From: Dromiciops gliroides
Lineage: Eukaryota; Chordata; Mammalia; Microbiotheria; Microbiotheriidae
DNA length: 64,000 bases
Direction of reading: 5' to 3'
Assembly: GCF_019393635.1 (NCBI RefSeq)
Contig: NC_057861.1
Coordinates: 58,009,532-58,073,531, forward strand
Shown piece by piece: positions 34,388 through 46,437 of the stretch (within the stretch, counting starts at the first letter, position 1; every line of letters begins with the position of its first letter). Made by a program: the position numbers and the translations under genes. The notes beneath the pieces were generated by a model. It saw only the letters and a list, made by a program, of their open reading frames with translations. It had not been told where the DNA came from and made no database searches.

Positions 34388-35045
34388 TTTCCATACAAAT
34401 ATTTTATTATTTTCCAGTTACATTTAGAGATAGTTTTCAACATTTGTTTTTATAAGATTTATAGTTTCAAATTTTTCTCCCTCCCTCCCCAAGACAGCAA
34501 GTAATCTGATATAGGTTATATATCGTAAGGGGCTAAAATTCTAGCTATGATGTCTAAAATCTAATGAGTGGTCGTCTTAAGTTAGAAGCTTTAGCAAGAG
34601 TTTAAACTTTTAAACTCTTTATGGATTTGGAGAACTTTTCCCATCATGAGTCCTTTGGAACTATCTTGGACCATTGTATTGCTGAGAAGAATCAAGTCTT
34701 TCACAATTGATCAACACATAATGTTGTTGATGCTGTGTACAATGTTCTCCTGGTTCTGTTCATCTCACTCATCATCAGTTCATGCAAGTCCTTCCAGGTT
34801 TCTCTGAAATCCGCCTGCTCATGGTTTCTTACAGCACAATAGTATTCCATTACATTCATATACCACAACTTGTTCAGCCATTTTCCAATTGATGGGCATC
34901 CCCTCAATTTCCAATTTCTTGCCACCACAAAAAGAGCAGCTATAAATATTTTTATACATGTAAGTCCTTTCCCCCTTTCCATGATTTCCCTGGGAAAAAG
35001 ACCTAATAGTGGTATTGCTGGGTCAAAGAGTATGCACAGATTTGC
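34388..35045 (-). mobile_element. L1 3' end with ORF2 C-terminal remnant
   Basis: The minus strand encodes WLNKLWYMNVMEYYCAVRNH and onward (34982-34701), matching the MEYYAAIKN region at the end of L1 ORF2. The marsupial L1 3'UTR follows, to a T-rich end at 34388. It is 5'-truncated. Confidence 0.85.
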
Positions 35046-35119
35046 TCGATTATTGTCACATAACTAATATGTCTGAGAGAGAAGACTGGGTCACAAGTTT
35101 CTACTGACTCTAAGACCAT

Positions 35120-35275
35120 TTTCTCTAGACCTCACCAATCCTCTGTGAACTTGGGCAAATTACTTAATTGTCTGGGACTCAGTTTTCTCATCTGTAAAAC
35201 GAGAAGTCTGGACTAGATGGCTTTTCTGGTCCTTTCCTTGCATATCAATGGTTCTGTGGACTCCTAAGAGTGACA
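35120..35275 (+). repeat. MIR-class SINE, 3' part
   Basis: TGAACTTGGGCAAATTACTT, CTCAGTTTTCTCATCTGTAA and GGTCCTTTCCTTGCATATC. Confidence 0.65.
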
Positions 35276-35279
35276 CCAA

Positions 35280-36980
35280 TAAAATGAATTGCAACCATGT
35301 CACCTATATATTATTCTTCTGAATTTTTTTCAATTCAAAGACAAAAAAGAACCATTGCTCTTATTTTCTAAAGAAATACATGTATTTAAAACTAAATCTG
35401 AAGATAGAACAAAATGAAATCCATTTCTTATCATCTTAGCTTACAGGGACCTCTCTCGTGTTCTTTGCAGTCACAGGCCTTTTTCATTAGGTCTCTTTCT
35501 AACCAAGCCAGTGTTTTGGAAATCAACCAAAAAGTGATCATTTGCCTGGCCCCAAATCTCTGTCACATGTGGACATAATACAGCAGTACTATGAGAACCC
35601 CAAACTTGCTCAGAATTAAGGCAACAGCACCCCAACACCTACATCTGATTTTTAAAGAAAGTACCCTAAAAGGGTCTAGTTGTCAAAAGGAAAAACGAGT
35701 GAAGGGCTGGGGGCTGGGGGAAGAGAAGAAAAGTAAGCTTCTGCACAAATCTGAGAAAGTGCCACTTAGTAACTTAAGTCTAATTAGCAATATACACGAC
35801 AGCTAAGACACAAGTAATGTGATATAGAAATGCCAAAGAGCAATAGCAGTTAAGTGCTGGAGAGGAAGTTAATCTAAATTTGGGAATAAAATAGACATTT
35901 CACTTTAGTGAAGTAATGAACTTTAAAAAAACCTATTTGCTGAGCTGTTAAAAACAGGATGCGAACCCCAACTTTTTCTAATTTTCATTCTTCTCTCCCT
36001 TTCCTTACAATATCTATTTGAATCACATTAACAGGAAGCCAAGCAAGTCACCCAAACCGATAGGCTCAGTCTACCAAGAAAGGACTATTGAAAGTTGATC
36101 TGTTGTTCATGCTTCACTAAGTGGAAGGCCAGTTATGAGTACTTAGCATATTGTATAACTCCCTAATCAATTACAGACCACTGAGAAAGACTTGTCTGTG
36201 GAAAAGCAAAATTATCCTCTTTACGATATCCTTGGAGAAAAGTCCAGTCATCTCATAATTCAGGATAAAAATATAAGTCCCTGTTTCTATAGAAAGAGAA
36301 AACTTTTGGGAGGTAACTGACCTGAATTTTATAAATAGCTGATCATTTGAACATAAACATAAAACCTGGAAGTAGGGAATAATAGTTTAACAGACAAAAT
36401 TTGGTAAACAAAAACTTCAATTAATATATGTTCCCAAAGCTTAGTAAAAGCTTATAAAACTGAGAATCAGCACTATATATACTGGTTTGGAGAACTATTG
36501 TGATTTACTGGAAAATCAGTCAAATGGTACCCCAATCAGTGCAGAGTAGCTATTTGGTTTATATAAGACCATAATTGGAAGCCACATGTTTATCCAATGA
36601 AATCATACTAATTCTAAAAAGAGAAGTCTAGGGCTGCAACAAACTCTTTAAGGAAGAACAGTTTATATTTAAGCTTATTCCTATTTTCATGCAAATTTCC
36701 TCTCATTTATGTGGTCAAAAATTCAAAACTGTGGCAATATAGAGGACATCTCTTTTGCAAAATAATAAGCTTGGACTATATAGTCTCTAAAGTAGCTTCA
36801 GTTCCAAAATTCTATGATTAAAGATACCAGTATAAGTGGGTCACAGCTGGAACAGAAAATAAGTTGTAATCCATACAAAAATTTTGCCCCTCGTATACCC
36901 GAAAATATTGTCCATTAATAGAAATGGTAGGAGAAGGATTATACTAGAACTTTTAAGACCTCTTCATAGGATAAGTGAGA
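35280..36980. other. Non-repetitive intronic block
   Basis: Largely free of recognisable repeats in MYO9B intron 1; no gene seen. Confidence 0.4.
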
Positions 36981-37059
36981 ATGGCAAAAGTGGTGGTTCT
37001 TACCTAACCTAAGAATTTACACACCATATGAAAAAGATTTTTCTAAGCCGCAGTGGCCA

Positions 37060-37300
37060 CCTAGGCCAACCCATATGCAAAAGGAATCTCCAATAGCATA
37101 ACCAGTAAGTGGTCATCCTGCTTCTGCTTGAAGGCCTACGAGAAGAGGGAATAGTCCAAATGTCAAGGCAGCCCATTTCCCTCTTGGCTGGATCTCTTAA
37201 TATAAACTGAAGATTCTACCTACACAACGTACCTTCTACTTGTGCTTTATTAAAATCTCAATCCACACTTTTCATGGGAAATACCTCACATTTCCCCACG
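37060..37300 (+). repeat. CR1/L3-like fragment
   Basis: CCTGCTTCTGCTTGAAGGCC, AGGCAGCCCATTTCCCTCTT and a diverged continuation. Confidence 0.45.
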
Positions 37301-38040
37301 TCCATAGGGTTTGCTACACAAAATCACAGAGTATGACATTTGGAAAGGATTTCCCAGCCGACTGACACAAGAAAGGAATCTTCATCATAAGTTAGCCACC
37401 CAAACTTTTCCTTGAGAAAACACCTTAGACTTTTTGGCCTCCGTGCCGGCACATAAACATTTAATAAATGTTGTTGATGGACTGAGGCCATTCCCATTTA
37501 GAATGCCCTAACCATATTCTCCCCACAATTCAAGACCCTCGGCCTTCTTTTTCCCCTCCTCCTTCTCCTCCTCATGCTCACAATATCTCAACCACAGCAA
37601 CTGCAAGTCCTCTGAATTCTTTCTGTAACAATTGTCTCTATCAAACTCGAATACAAAAAGGGGCCATTAGACTGTACATAAGAATACCTGTGGGTCATAT
37701 GTTGAATTTTCCTGGCACACAGTAGGTGCTTAAGACATACTTATTCCATTCCTCTTCCCTTCAAAAATATTTTGTTGATAAAATAATCTTTAGTTTAAGA
37801 ACTGAGGAAAAAACATGAAAACTATGCTTTGTAACTGTTCCTTTGCAGGGAACCAAAGATGTGAACCTTGTTATCTATCACATTCAGTACCAAAGGCTTT
37901 GCTGGCTTTGCTCTGATTTTAAAGACAACACTTCCCATTGGCTGGTCTGGGTGGTTCTGAGACAAGTTCTTTGCTCTGTCTTGCAATCCTCAAACCAGGA
38001 CAGAAGGGAGTGAGGATACTGATGAGGTGGGAGTACCAAA

Positions 38041-38151
38041 GAGGTTTCCTGGGAGCATGAACATGGTGGAGTTCAGTCCAAGGAGGGCAGCTGGGGGGTG
38101 GGGGGGAACACCTGATGGATGTGCCCCATGATCATGCTCCCAGGAAACCTC
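38041..38151. repeat. 26-bp inverted repeat with a 59-bp loop
   Basis: Left arm 38041-38066 (GAGGTTTCCTGGGAGCATGA...) and right arm 38126-38151 are reverse complements with one mismatch. The loop contains a G-rich run. Confidence 0.9.
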
Positions 38152-38169
38152 ATCAAAAGTTGAATATTA

Positions 38170-38311
38170 GGGGCAACTAGGTGGCACAGTGGATAAAGCA
38201 CTGGCTCTGGATTCAGGAGGACCTGAGTTCAAATCCGGCCTCAGACACTTGACACTGACTAGCTGTGTGACCCTGGGCAAGTCACTTAACCCTCATCGCC
38301 CCTCAAAAAAA
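38170..38311 (+). mobile_element. WSINE1-type SINE
   Basis: Full-length with a short A tail; GTTGAATA flanks it. Confidence 0.87.
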
Positions 38312-38679
38312 AAAAGGTTGAATAATAATAATGATAACATTTCTGATATTCTGGCATCCCATAGTAATGATGTTTTACAAATTTATTTATAAAGAAAGTT
38401 GCTACTATGAAGAGAGCAATGGAAGTGCATTGTTGAACTTGGATTTGTTCTTGTAATAGCAATAATCCCTTGCTTTAAAACATGCTAGATTACTTTAAAA
38501 AAGGGATAAAATTATTCTTAATATAGTAATGGGAGAAAACTCAAGCAAAAGTCTGTTAAATTTTTTATTTAACAATGGGTACACTGGTAGGTACAAATGA
38601 CTCTTTAGAAGAGGACTGATAATTCAGATAAAGGACAGTAGGGGATTTTCCAATAGGTTCAAAAGCCTACCATACCAAA

Positions 38680-38960
38680 CAGCTTAATAATAATAGCTAC
38701 TTACTGATATAGCACCTACTATGTGCCATGCATTGTGCTAAGCACTTTATAATTATTTAGCTCACTTGATCCTCACAATAACCCTGTAAGGTAAGTGCTG
38801 CTATTATTCCCATTTTATGGATGAGGAAACTGAGGCAAAGTGAGGTTAAGTGACTTACCCAGGGTCTCACAATTAATAAGTTTCTGAGGCCAATTTGAAC
38901 TAAGGTATCCTTAACTCCAGGCCTGGCATTCTAACTACCACACTAACTAGCTGCCCCTAA
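38680..38960 (+). repeat. MIR/Ther1-class CORE-SINE
   Basis: ATAGCACCTACTATGTGCCA, GATCCTCACAATAACCCTGT, GAGGAAACTGAGGCAAAGTG and GTGACTTACCCAGGGTCTC, nearly complete. Confidence 0.78.
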
Positions 38961-39879
38961 ACTTTCCTTTTACATACAAATTAAAGCTTACTAATTGTGT
39001 CAGGCTACTTAAGGGATCATTTAAAAAACTTTGACTGATTATAACATCCAACATATTAGTATATTAGTGTGTACAAGGTCTAGAAGAGTATAGTGAAGAA
39101 AAGTGCTAGATTTGATGTCTGAGGCTTGTAATCAAACTCTCTGAGACTGTGTACACATCATGTAAACTCTCTAGGTCTCAGTGTCCTTACTCATCTGTAA
39201 AAGAAGGAGGTGGAGCTAGAGGATATTTAAAGGTCCCCTGAGTTAAAAACGATGATTCTTTGCCTAGAAGACAAATGCAGCCTCCATGAAGAGCTCTCTT
39301 AAAATTCACCCTCCACGCTGCCAGATGAGTTTTCCTTATACACAGCTTTCACAATATTGATCCACTAAATGTTTTACAGGGGCTCCATACTGCTCCCCAT
39401 CAAAATGTCTCAGCTTGGCCTCAACCTTTCCTTAGCTATTGGTGCCATCCCAAATACCTTTATAGGAGTTCAAGTCTTCCTTAAAAAACAAACTTCACTA
39501 GACCATACTATTCCTTCAGACCTGTGCCTCTGCCTGCCTGCCCTACTTTGCCTGGAACCCTTGATCATAACTCTCCCTTGTAACAATATGTAATAAAGCA
39601 AAGCAAACTGTCACAAGGGTAATGTCTGAAAACGTATGCCTCATTCCACATCTCCAGTCCACCACCTCTCTCCTAAGAGGCAAGAGAGGCATGCTTCACC
39701 CTGAATCATCATAACTCACTATGGGTCACAGAACTGATCAGAATTCTGAAGTCTTTCATTGTTTATCTTTACATTATTCTAGTCATTGTGCTCATTTTCT
39801 ACTGGTTCTTACTTCTCTCTGCATCAGTTTTTATAGTCTTCCCAAATTTCCCCTATACATTACCTTTCATACTTTTTTC

Positions 39880-40430
39880 TCCAATGACAATCGAATTTAA
39901 ACCCTCACTGCTCCCCCACACTATTACAATAGCCACCTAATTGGTCTCTCTGCCTCCAGATTCTCTTTACTCTCTCCAATTTACACTCACCATAACTGCC
40001 AAAGTAATATTCTTAAACACATGTCTTATCATGTTACCATCCTGTTTAATCAGTCCAAGTGTATCCCTGTTACCTGTTGAGAATAAAATACAAACTCCTT
40101 TGTATGATATTTAAATTTGTTCAGAACCTACCTTTGTTGTCTGGCCTATCTTTCCAGCCTTATTACACATGACTCGTCTTTAAACATTCTATGCCCCAGT
40201 CAACCTGGTCTACCTGCTGTCCACATGCAACATTTTCTTCCTCTTGTGCTTTTGCTGCCATAGAGCTGTCCCCTGGCTAGAAGTGCAATTCCTCCTCATT
40301 TCTAAATCTCAGAATTCCTAGCACCTTTTAAAAATAGGGGTCAAGTGACACGACCTATCGGAAGCCTTTTCTGATACTCCCCGTAACTGCCACCCACATT
40401 AGCTTGTATCTATTAAGTCCTCCCTGCTAC
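39880..40430 (+). repeat. L2-like LINE fragment
   Basis: CACTATTACAATAGCCACCT, AACTGCCAAAGTAATATTCT, GGATAA-type and CTTTTCTGATACTCC landmarks in order; a second, older LINE copy abutting the L2 at 40.43 kb. Confidence 0.6.
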
Positions 40431-41620
40431 ACAGGGTGACCCTCAGAAACTCTGTTCTGAGTTCTCTTCTCTTCACCCTTTTATTATTTTGCTCGGTCAT
40501 TTCATCAGCTCCCATGGATTCAATTGTTTCTATGCAGATAATTCTCAGATCTTTTTTTTTTTTTTTTTTTTGCTGGGCAATGGGGGTTAAGTGACTTGCC
40601 CAGGGTCACACAGCTAGTAAGTCAAGTGTCTGAGGCCGGATTTGAACTCAGGTACTCCTGAATCCAAAGCCGGCTCTTTATCCACTGCGCCACCTAGCCG
40701 CCCCCCTCAGATCTACTTTTACAGCCCTAACTTCTCTTGACTTCTAGCCTCAAATCTCCACTGTCTATGGGGCATCTCAAATTGGATGTCCCATAGATAT
40801 CAAAATGTTCACAACTGACCTCATTATCTTTGCCACAAAACTCCTGCACTTCCTAATTTTCCACCATCTTCCCTGACACCCAGGCTTGAAAGCAAGGTGG
40901 CATTCTTGACTCTCTTATCTCCATACCCCTCTCCCACCCAATCAGTGATTAAGTCCTGTCTATTCTACCTTCACAATCTCTCTCATACATAACCCCTTCT
41001 CTCTGACACTGCCACAACCTTGGTAATGGTCTGAATCACCTCATACCTGGACCACTGCACTAGCCTGCTGGTTGATCTCCTCTAACAAGTCTCTTCCCAC
41101 CCCAGGCCATCTTACATTCAGCTGTCAATAGATCTTCCTTAAGCACAGTTGTGACCATATCACCTTCCTGGTTTGGCTTTAAAGCCCTTTATAACCCTGC
41201 CCCCTCCTACCTTTCCAGTCTTCTTATACCTTAGTCCCCTCTGTCATCCGTGATCCAGTGACACTGGCCCCCTTAGCTGTTCCTATCACAAGACACTCCA
41301 TCTACAAACTCCACATGTTGTTACTGGCTGTCCCCCATGCCTGGAATTCTCTTACTCCCCATCCTTAAAGTCTCAGCTAAAATCTGACTTTTTACAGGAA
41401 CCCTTTTCCCAACCTCTCTTAACTCTGGTACCTTCTCTCTGTTGACTATCTCCAATTTATCCTATATATATAGCTTATTTACATAGTTTGCATATTGTCT
41501 CTTCCAATAGACTGTGAGTTTTTTGAAAGCAGGGGTTTTTTGCCTTTCTTTTTGTCTCCAGTGCTTATCAAAGTGCCCCAGCACATAGCTGGTAAGATGA
41601 ATAAATGCTTGTTGTCTTAT
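40430..41620 (+). repeat. L2 LINE split by a SINE
   Basis: ORF2 relics, then TTGACTCTCTTATCTCC, GACCACTGCACTAGCCTGCT, CAGTGACACTGGCCCCCTTA and an AAGATGAATAAATGCTTGTTG end. The SINE at 40552-40705 duplicated TCTCAGATCT/CCTCAGATCT. This is one of the longest L2 copies here. Confidence 0.82.
40552..40705 (-). mobile_element. WSINE1-type SINE in L2
   Basis: Full-length; CTCAGATCT flanks both ends. Confidence 0.87.
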
Positions 41621-41829
41621 CTACTTAAATGTATACATATGGGTTTTCCCAATAGAATACAAGTTTCCTGGCAGAGGGGCTGTTTCATTTTTTCTCTTTA
41701 TGCAGCAACTAGCATAATATCTGGTCCAGAGAAGGTAGGCTTCACTGATGACCTCTCTTTGAATTTGTCATCTCTGTAATTCTAGCAATAATAGTTGACT
41801 ACTTTTATATACCACAATCGGTTCATCAT

Positions 41830-43535
41830 TGCTAATCTTAAACAGCCAAAATTCTTTGTATTGGATTATGGAATTTTAGAGCTAGGCCCTTAGAGACCAT
41901 TTATTTTATAACCTCTTCATTTTAAAACTGCAGATGAGGAAACTGATAAAACCTAAGCAATGGTAAAAAGTGGTAAGAACCAGAGGTTTGCATCCTCAGA
42001 AACTTTTTGTTTAATAATAGTTTCAGAAATCAAGCTGAGAAGTGTTGTTTCTTCTCTTCAAATTCTTTTGTAACCTAAAGATTTCACATATAAAATAGTT
42101 TTTAATATGTAAAAAAAAAAAGCATGCCTAATGAAATATGTGAATTTGCCACACTTAGAAACCAGGCCTAAAGCTCTTGCTATAATATGGAAAGTCCACT
42201 GCAGATTTTTAAGTACAAAATGTCAAAAAGAGCCTACATGTCAATATTTTAAATTTGTTTTTAAAATCTAAAAATGTTTTATACAATCCCACGTAAAAGT
42301 CATAAATTAAATGACTAATTATTAGTAAACAAATCATTCTTGTAAACTTCCTTTAAAATATAGAAACAATTACTGTCTAGTTTTAAATTCTATGATCCCA
42401 TAAGCCAGAAAAAAAAAAATCAAGCTGGGCAGAGAGTTGGGATATAACTGAGTCATAAGCTAATTTATTAACACGTCATATTAACCAATAGGTCTAGTCC
42501 TTGAATCACTGTTTATCATAAAGCTCTGTCTGAATAGTCTCAAGTAGGATATGAGTAAAACACCAAATTCATCAGTTACTTTTTTTTTTTAAATACGTCT
42601 AAACTACTTAGGTCATTTACATGCCAAAATAAAAATAGGCAAGGAAATAAGATGCCTTCAATTATGGTTCAAAGCTGTTTCTGGAAAGCTGAGGGCTGCC
42701 TCATTTGAGTGACACACATTACAACCAAGTAAGGCCCCAGACAAAGCTCTTTGTTAAATCAGTTCGCATTCTCAGACAGAAGAGTAGGGCTTTTCTTGGT
42801 CTGGCTAAGAAGCTGACTGTAGAAGCACAATCAATGTTCATCACTGTGAGAAAGGGCTGCCTGGTACAGACAGGTTTGAAAATATTTGCACACAAGAGTA
42901 TCACTGCCTTTATAAAGATGAAAAGAAATGGGGAGGGGGACCAAACTTGTTTTAATCATAGGATCACAGATCAAGAGAGGTAAAAGCGACCTCAGACACC
43001 TCTTGTTTATAAGGTGAAAAACTTAGAATGTTTTGTTTTTGAGCATCAGGGTAACATACAATTATTGATCCTTAATGAAAAAAAGAGTTAAGAAATGAGA
43101 AGCAGGGCCAAGAAGTTGGAAGAATAAAATAAAACATATAAAACAAAGGACTGGAGTACTCTTGAATATTTGGAGACAAAATATAAATGTAACAATTAAT
43201 CTTTACCTAAAAAAAAACCCCATACAATATAATGTAAAGCGTGATAGTGATTTTCAATACCAAGTCTTTTAGAGGAAAAAAATTGAAGAACTCCTCATTT
43301 TAGAGGGAAGGAAAATGACTGAACTCAACATACTTTCAAAGTAGTTTCATAAGATATCTAAATCAGTTTTAAAACAAAGAATTAAAATGCTATCACTTAA
43401 AATTTCATCAAATTTTTAAAATGCGGTTTTTGCATCTGCTTTCCAAATTAGCTGTATTAATTTTCTCCATTGTTTGCACTTTATTTGCATTTAAAAGTCA
43501 GTATTACTTAAGACAGCTCCCTAATAATGATCAAA
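41830..43535. other. Non-repetitive AT-rich intronic block
   Basis: Little repeat similarity apart from a possible MIR scrap near 42960. It contains an AP-1-type ACTGAGTCATAAG near 42447. An open frame at 42705-42983 has no recognisable domain. Confidence 0.4.
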
Positions 43536-43539
43536 TATA

Positions 43540-43790
43540 TATTCCTACTTGACATTTAAAACTCTTCACAGCACGGTCCCTTCCTACCTTTCTAGTCTTT
43601 TTACTCTCTGACACATACTCTTCCATACCTATTGTTCTGCCACTCCATTTCCCCTCTCTGTGCCTAGCTGATCCTTAGATCTGGTACATACTCCCTTATC
43701 ATCTCTACCTGCTGAAATTTCTGTTTTCCTTCAAGACTCCGTTTCCCTCAAAAAAACCACCTTCTCCTGTACCTTGACAAACTCTTCTTT
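43540..43790 (+). repeat. L2 LINE fragment
   Basis: CTCTTCACAGCACGGTCCCT, TACCTTTCTAGTCTTTTTAC and CTTCAAGACTCCGTTTCC; cut on both sides. Confidence 0.65.
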
Positions 43791-43799
43791 TCTCTAGGT

Positions 43800-44170
43800 T
43801 AAAAATCTTCTTATGTCATGGTCTCTAGTCCTCTCATCATCCTGGTTGTCTTCTTTATCAATTTTGATCTTAAAATGTGGCCTGAATAAATAACTGAATA
43901 AAATACTCCAGATGTGGCCTGACCAGAACAGAGAAGAACTGGTCTACCACCTCCCCAGGCCTGGACACTATGCAGTCCAAATTATTCTTTTTTGGCTGCC
44001 CTGCCACACTGTTGACTCAAATGGAGTATGCAGCCTACAAAAACTCCCAGATTTGTTTTTTCACAACTTACATCTAGCCATGACTTCCTTATATTAGACT
44101 TGTGAAGCTGCTTTTTTTAAGAGTAGAATTTTGTTTATCTTTATTAGACATTGGTCCATTGTTCCGGGCT
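43800..44170 (+). repeat. CR1/L3-like LINE relic
   Basis: CATCATCCTGGTTGTCTTCT, ACTCCAGATGTGGCCTGACC and CACACTGTTGACTCAAATGG, in order. Confidence 0.72.
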
Positions 44171-44174
44171 GTTG

Positions 44175-45010
44175 AGATTTTTTTAAAGCTCTTGGTTAAT
44201 TATACAAAGTTTTATTTTAAAATTGCCATGGACACATATCAATTTCCCCACTGAGAGCAGCAGTTCGTTGCATGACAATGATGAGCAAGAAAAACAGTCT
44301 AGCTATAACCGGAAAGCACATCTAGCAGTTAAGTAGAGTCAATTCCTTTTTTTTTTTTTTTACTCAAACTGTGACAGAGCATATTGGAGCTACTCTGGTA
44401 CAATTTCTAAGGCACCTGTATTTGCAACACTTTCGGTCATTACTTAGAAACAAAGCTGAGATATACAATCCAATCCTTTACTCAGTAGGCATATTTACTG
44501 AGAGCATCCTGGATTAATAAAAGGCTAGGAGTGAATGGAAAGTGTCTGCCAATTGTGCTTCAGTATAGGTTGAAGATGACTGACCTCATCCAGGCTTGGG
44601 AGGTTGCCTGAATGACAGATTTCCTGTGACTCGAGGCCACTGGCTTTCAGACATCTACCACCTTCCACTCCATTCACCAGACTATCATTTGTAAAACAAG
44701 TTTCCAGCAAGAACAGGATCCCAGATGCCCACCGGATAGCGTTTTGTTCCCCCCAGGCCCAGGTGAACACACCCTGGCAAAAAACGAAGGTCCCTACACC
44801 CCCAGCACTGGACACTTTGATTTGTGGCCTGGAGCAATCAATCAGAAAGCAGTTATTTATCTCCAACTATGTATATCAGGCATAGCGCTACTTTGGGGAA
44901 ACAAAGACATACACCACAGTCCCTGACATATCTCCCGAAATTCTGAGTGTCATTTTCTTAACTCCATCTTCTTCACGTACACTTTTTCCCCAACTGCACC
45001 CCAAGTGAGC
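44175..45010. other. Intronic stretch with no recognised element
   Basis: Between the CR1 relic and the minisatellite. Nothing identified on either strand. Confidence 0.4.
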
Positions 45011-45011
45011 C

Positions 45012-45025
45012 TTGGGGGGGGGGGA
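45012..45025. repeat. Poly-G tract
   Basis: A run of 12 or more G in MYO9B intron 1, near the minisatellite. Confidence 0.85.
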
Positions 45026-45079
45026 GGAAGTAATTTCTCTTTGAAGTTCCCCCAGTTCCTTTCTACATTTCCCTGAAAA

Positions 45080-45680
45080 ACTCCCCCGTTCCCCCTTTTT
45101 TACCTCTCATCCCCATCTCTTCAAAAGTCTCCCCTTCTCCTCAAGAGGCCCCCACTCATAGCCACCCCCAGCTCATTTCCTTCTTAGGACTTCTCTATCC
45201 CCTCCTCGGCTCCCTCTCAGGGAATCCCCCTACCCTCCTCTTCTTCATTCCGGCCCCCACCTCGTCACCTCTCAGAGATCCCCCTTCTTCTCCTCACTCC
45301 CCATCCCCTGATCCTTTCCCTTCGGGCTCCCCTTCCCCTCCCCCACCTGCTCAGCACTCCCCCCCATCCCACCCACCCCTCCTCACTCTCCCATTTTCCC
45401 CCTTCCCCATTCCCTCTCCCTCCTCATCCCACCCACCCCCTCCTCTGCTCCTTCCTCAGCACCCCCCCCATCCCGCCTGCCCCTTCTCCCTCCCTTTCCC
45501 ATTCTCCCCCTTCCCCACTCCTTCATCCTTACCGCCCCCTCCTCTCCTCGGCACCCCCCATCCTGCCTGCCCCTCCTCACTCTCCCCTTTTGCTAGTGCC
45601 CCCTCCCAGCTGTGCTCCCATCCCGCCCGCCTCGCCTCACTCTCTCTCCCTCCTCACCCTCGCCGCCCCTCTCATCCTCA
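45080..45680. repeat. Pyrimidine-rich minisatellite beside the promoter
   Basis: About 600 bp in which the plus strand is almost all C and T. A degenerate unit with a CAGCACCCCCCCATCCC-type head recurs at about 45352, 45457, 45549 and 45610, with period about 60-105 bp. It lies in MYO9B intron 1, directly downstream of exon 1. Confidence 0.75.
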
Positions 45681-45824
45681 GCACTCGGCCCGGGCCTCAG
45701 GCTCCCTCCCGCGGCTCCTTCGGGGCGCTCGGCCCGCTCGGCCCCGCGCGCCGCCGCCCCCGCCCCCGCAGCCCCGGCCCCTCTCCCGGATCCGGGAGCT
45801 GCGCCTTGTCACCGGCAGACTCAC

Positions 45825-45990
45825 CTCAGCGGCGGCCGAACCGGAGCGGGACGTGAGTAGCAGCGGCAGCAGCAGCAGCGGCGGCGGCAGAGGGAGCCTG
45901 TCCCCCCGCCATCTCCTGGACCGCCCGCCCGCCCCCCAGAGGCTCGGGCTCCTCCCGGCCGCTCGACTCGCAGCCCCCACTCAGCGACTC
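45825..45990 (-). other. MYO9B: MYO9B non-coding exon 1 (5'UTR), 5' boundary approximate
   Basis: On the minus strand a strong donor (CCGCCGCTGAG followed by GTGAGT) lies at 45825/45824 inside the CpG island. No start codon that could splice in frame is needed, because the MYO9B ATG is in exon 2. The exon holds a CTG/CCG-rich trinucleotide stretch (plus coordinates 45859-45890). The transcription start is not visible and is placed just inside an ETS motif near 45992. The exon is inferred from splice-site quality, CpG context and the human gene layout; 5' RNA ends would settle it. Confidence 0.6.
45859..45890. repeat. GCA/GCG trinucleotide repeat in the MYO9B 5'UTR
   Basis: An interrupted run of GCA and GCG triplets; on the MYO9B strand it reads as CTG/CCG. 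It falls within the inferred exon 1. Confidence 0.85.
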
Positions 45991-45991
45991 G

Positions 45992-45999
45992 CTTCCGGG
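45992..45999 (-). promoter_or_regulatory. ETS-family site (CTTCCGGG)
   Basis: A CTTCCGG core, with a second TTCCGGGGG seven bases on. Such sites commonly set start positions in CpG-island promoters. Here it lies just upstream of the inferred MYO9B exon 1. Confidence 0.5.
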
Positions 46000-46042
46000 T
46001 TCCGGGGGAGGGGGGAGAGTGAGAGCAATGGGGGGAGGGGGA

Positions 46043-46052
46043 GGGGCGGAGC
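46043..46052 (+). promoter_or_regulatory. GC box (GGGGCGGAGC)
   Basis: An Sp/KLF-type GC box in the G-rich stretch between the two first exons. Confidence 0.45.
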
Positions 46053-46373
46053 ACTTTGGGGGTGGGGGAGGGAGAGCGCCGGAGGGAAGGAAAGGGAAGG
46101 AAGTACCGCCCGCGGGCGTGGCCTAGAGGCCTGGGGACGCTGCGACCCACCTAGGGGCGAGACCAACTCTGAAAGTAGAGGGAGAATTACCCTCAAGGGC
46201 AAAAATGAGCCCTTCCAGGACCAGCCGAATCTCTGTTACGGACCCATTCTGAGCTTTTTAATAGAGATTTCTGTCCAACTCTACTGGTCTAGTATCTCCG
46301 CAAAAAGACTTGACTTCGTACTCTGGGGGAATTCCTGGTTCCACCTTTCTGGGAATGGTATCGCCCACGCCTG

Positions 46374-46383
46374 GGGGCGGGGC
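46374..46383 (+). promoter_or_regulatory. GC box (GGGGCGGGGC)
   Basis: A perfect Sp1/KLF consensus about 58 bp upstream of the HAUS8 start codon, a likely core promoter element for HAUS8. Confidence 0.55.
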
Positions 46384-46437
46384 TGAGGCGCTCCCCCGGC
46401 TCCACTCAGCTCCCCGACTGTTCAACGGAGACGCGGG

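Larger units (their letters stand above)
17202..45824 (-). other. MYO9B: MYO9B intron 1 (about 28.6 kb)
   Basis: Spans from the GTGAGT donor in the CpG island to the TTTTTAG acceptor of exon 2. It carries most of the repeats listed here: L2, three L1-derived blocks, two half-L1 copies, a 7SL pseudogene and about ten SINEs. No other convincing exon was seen in it on either strand. Confidence 0.75.

Noticed and set aside
34701..34982. 93-codon minus-strand frame as a gene
   Set aside because: Matches the end of L1 ORF2 (MEYY motif) followed by L1 3'UTR.
42705..42983. 92-codon plus-strand frame
   Set aside because: No recognised domain, no splice or promoter context; likely chance.
45853..46386. 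177-codon plus-strand frame in the CpG island (Ser/Gly-rich start)
   Set aside because: GC-rich chance frame that overlaps MYO9B exon 1 antisense; not in phase with the HAUS8 exons, and no domain.
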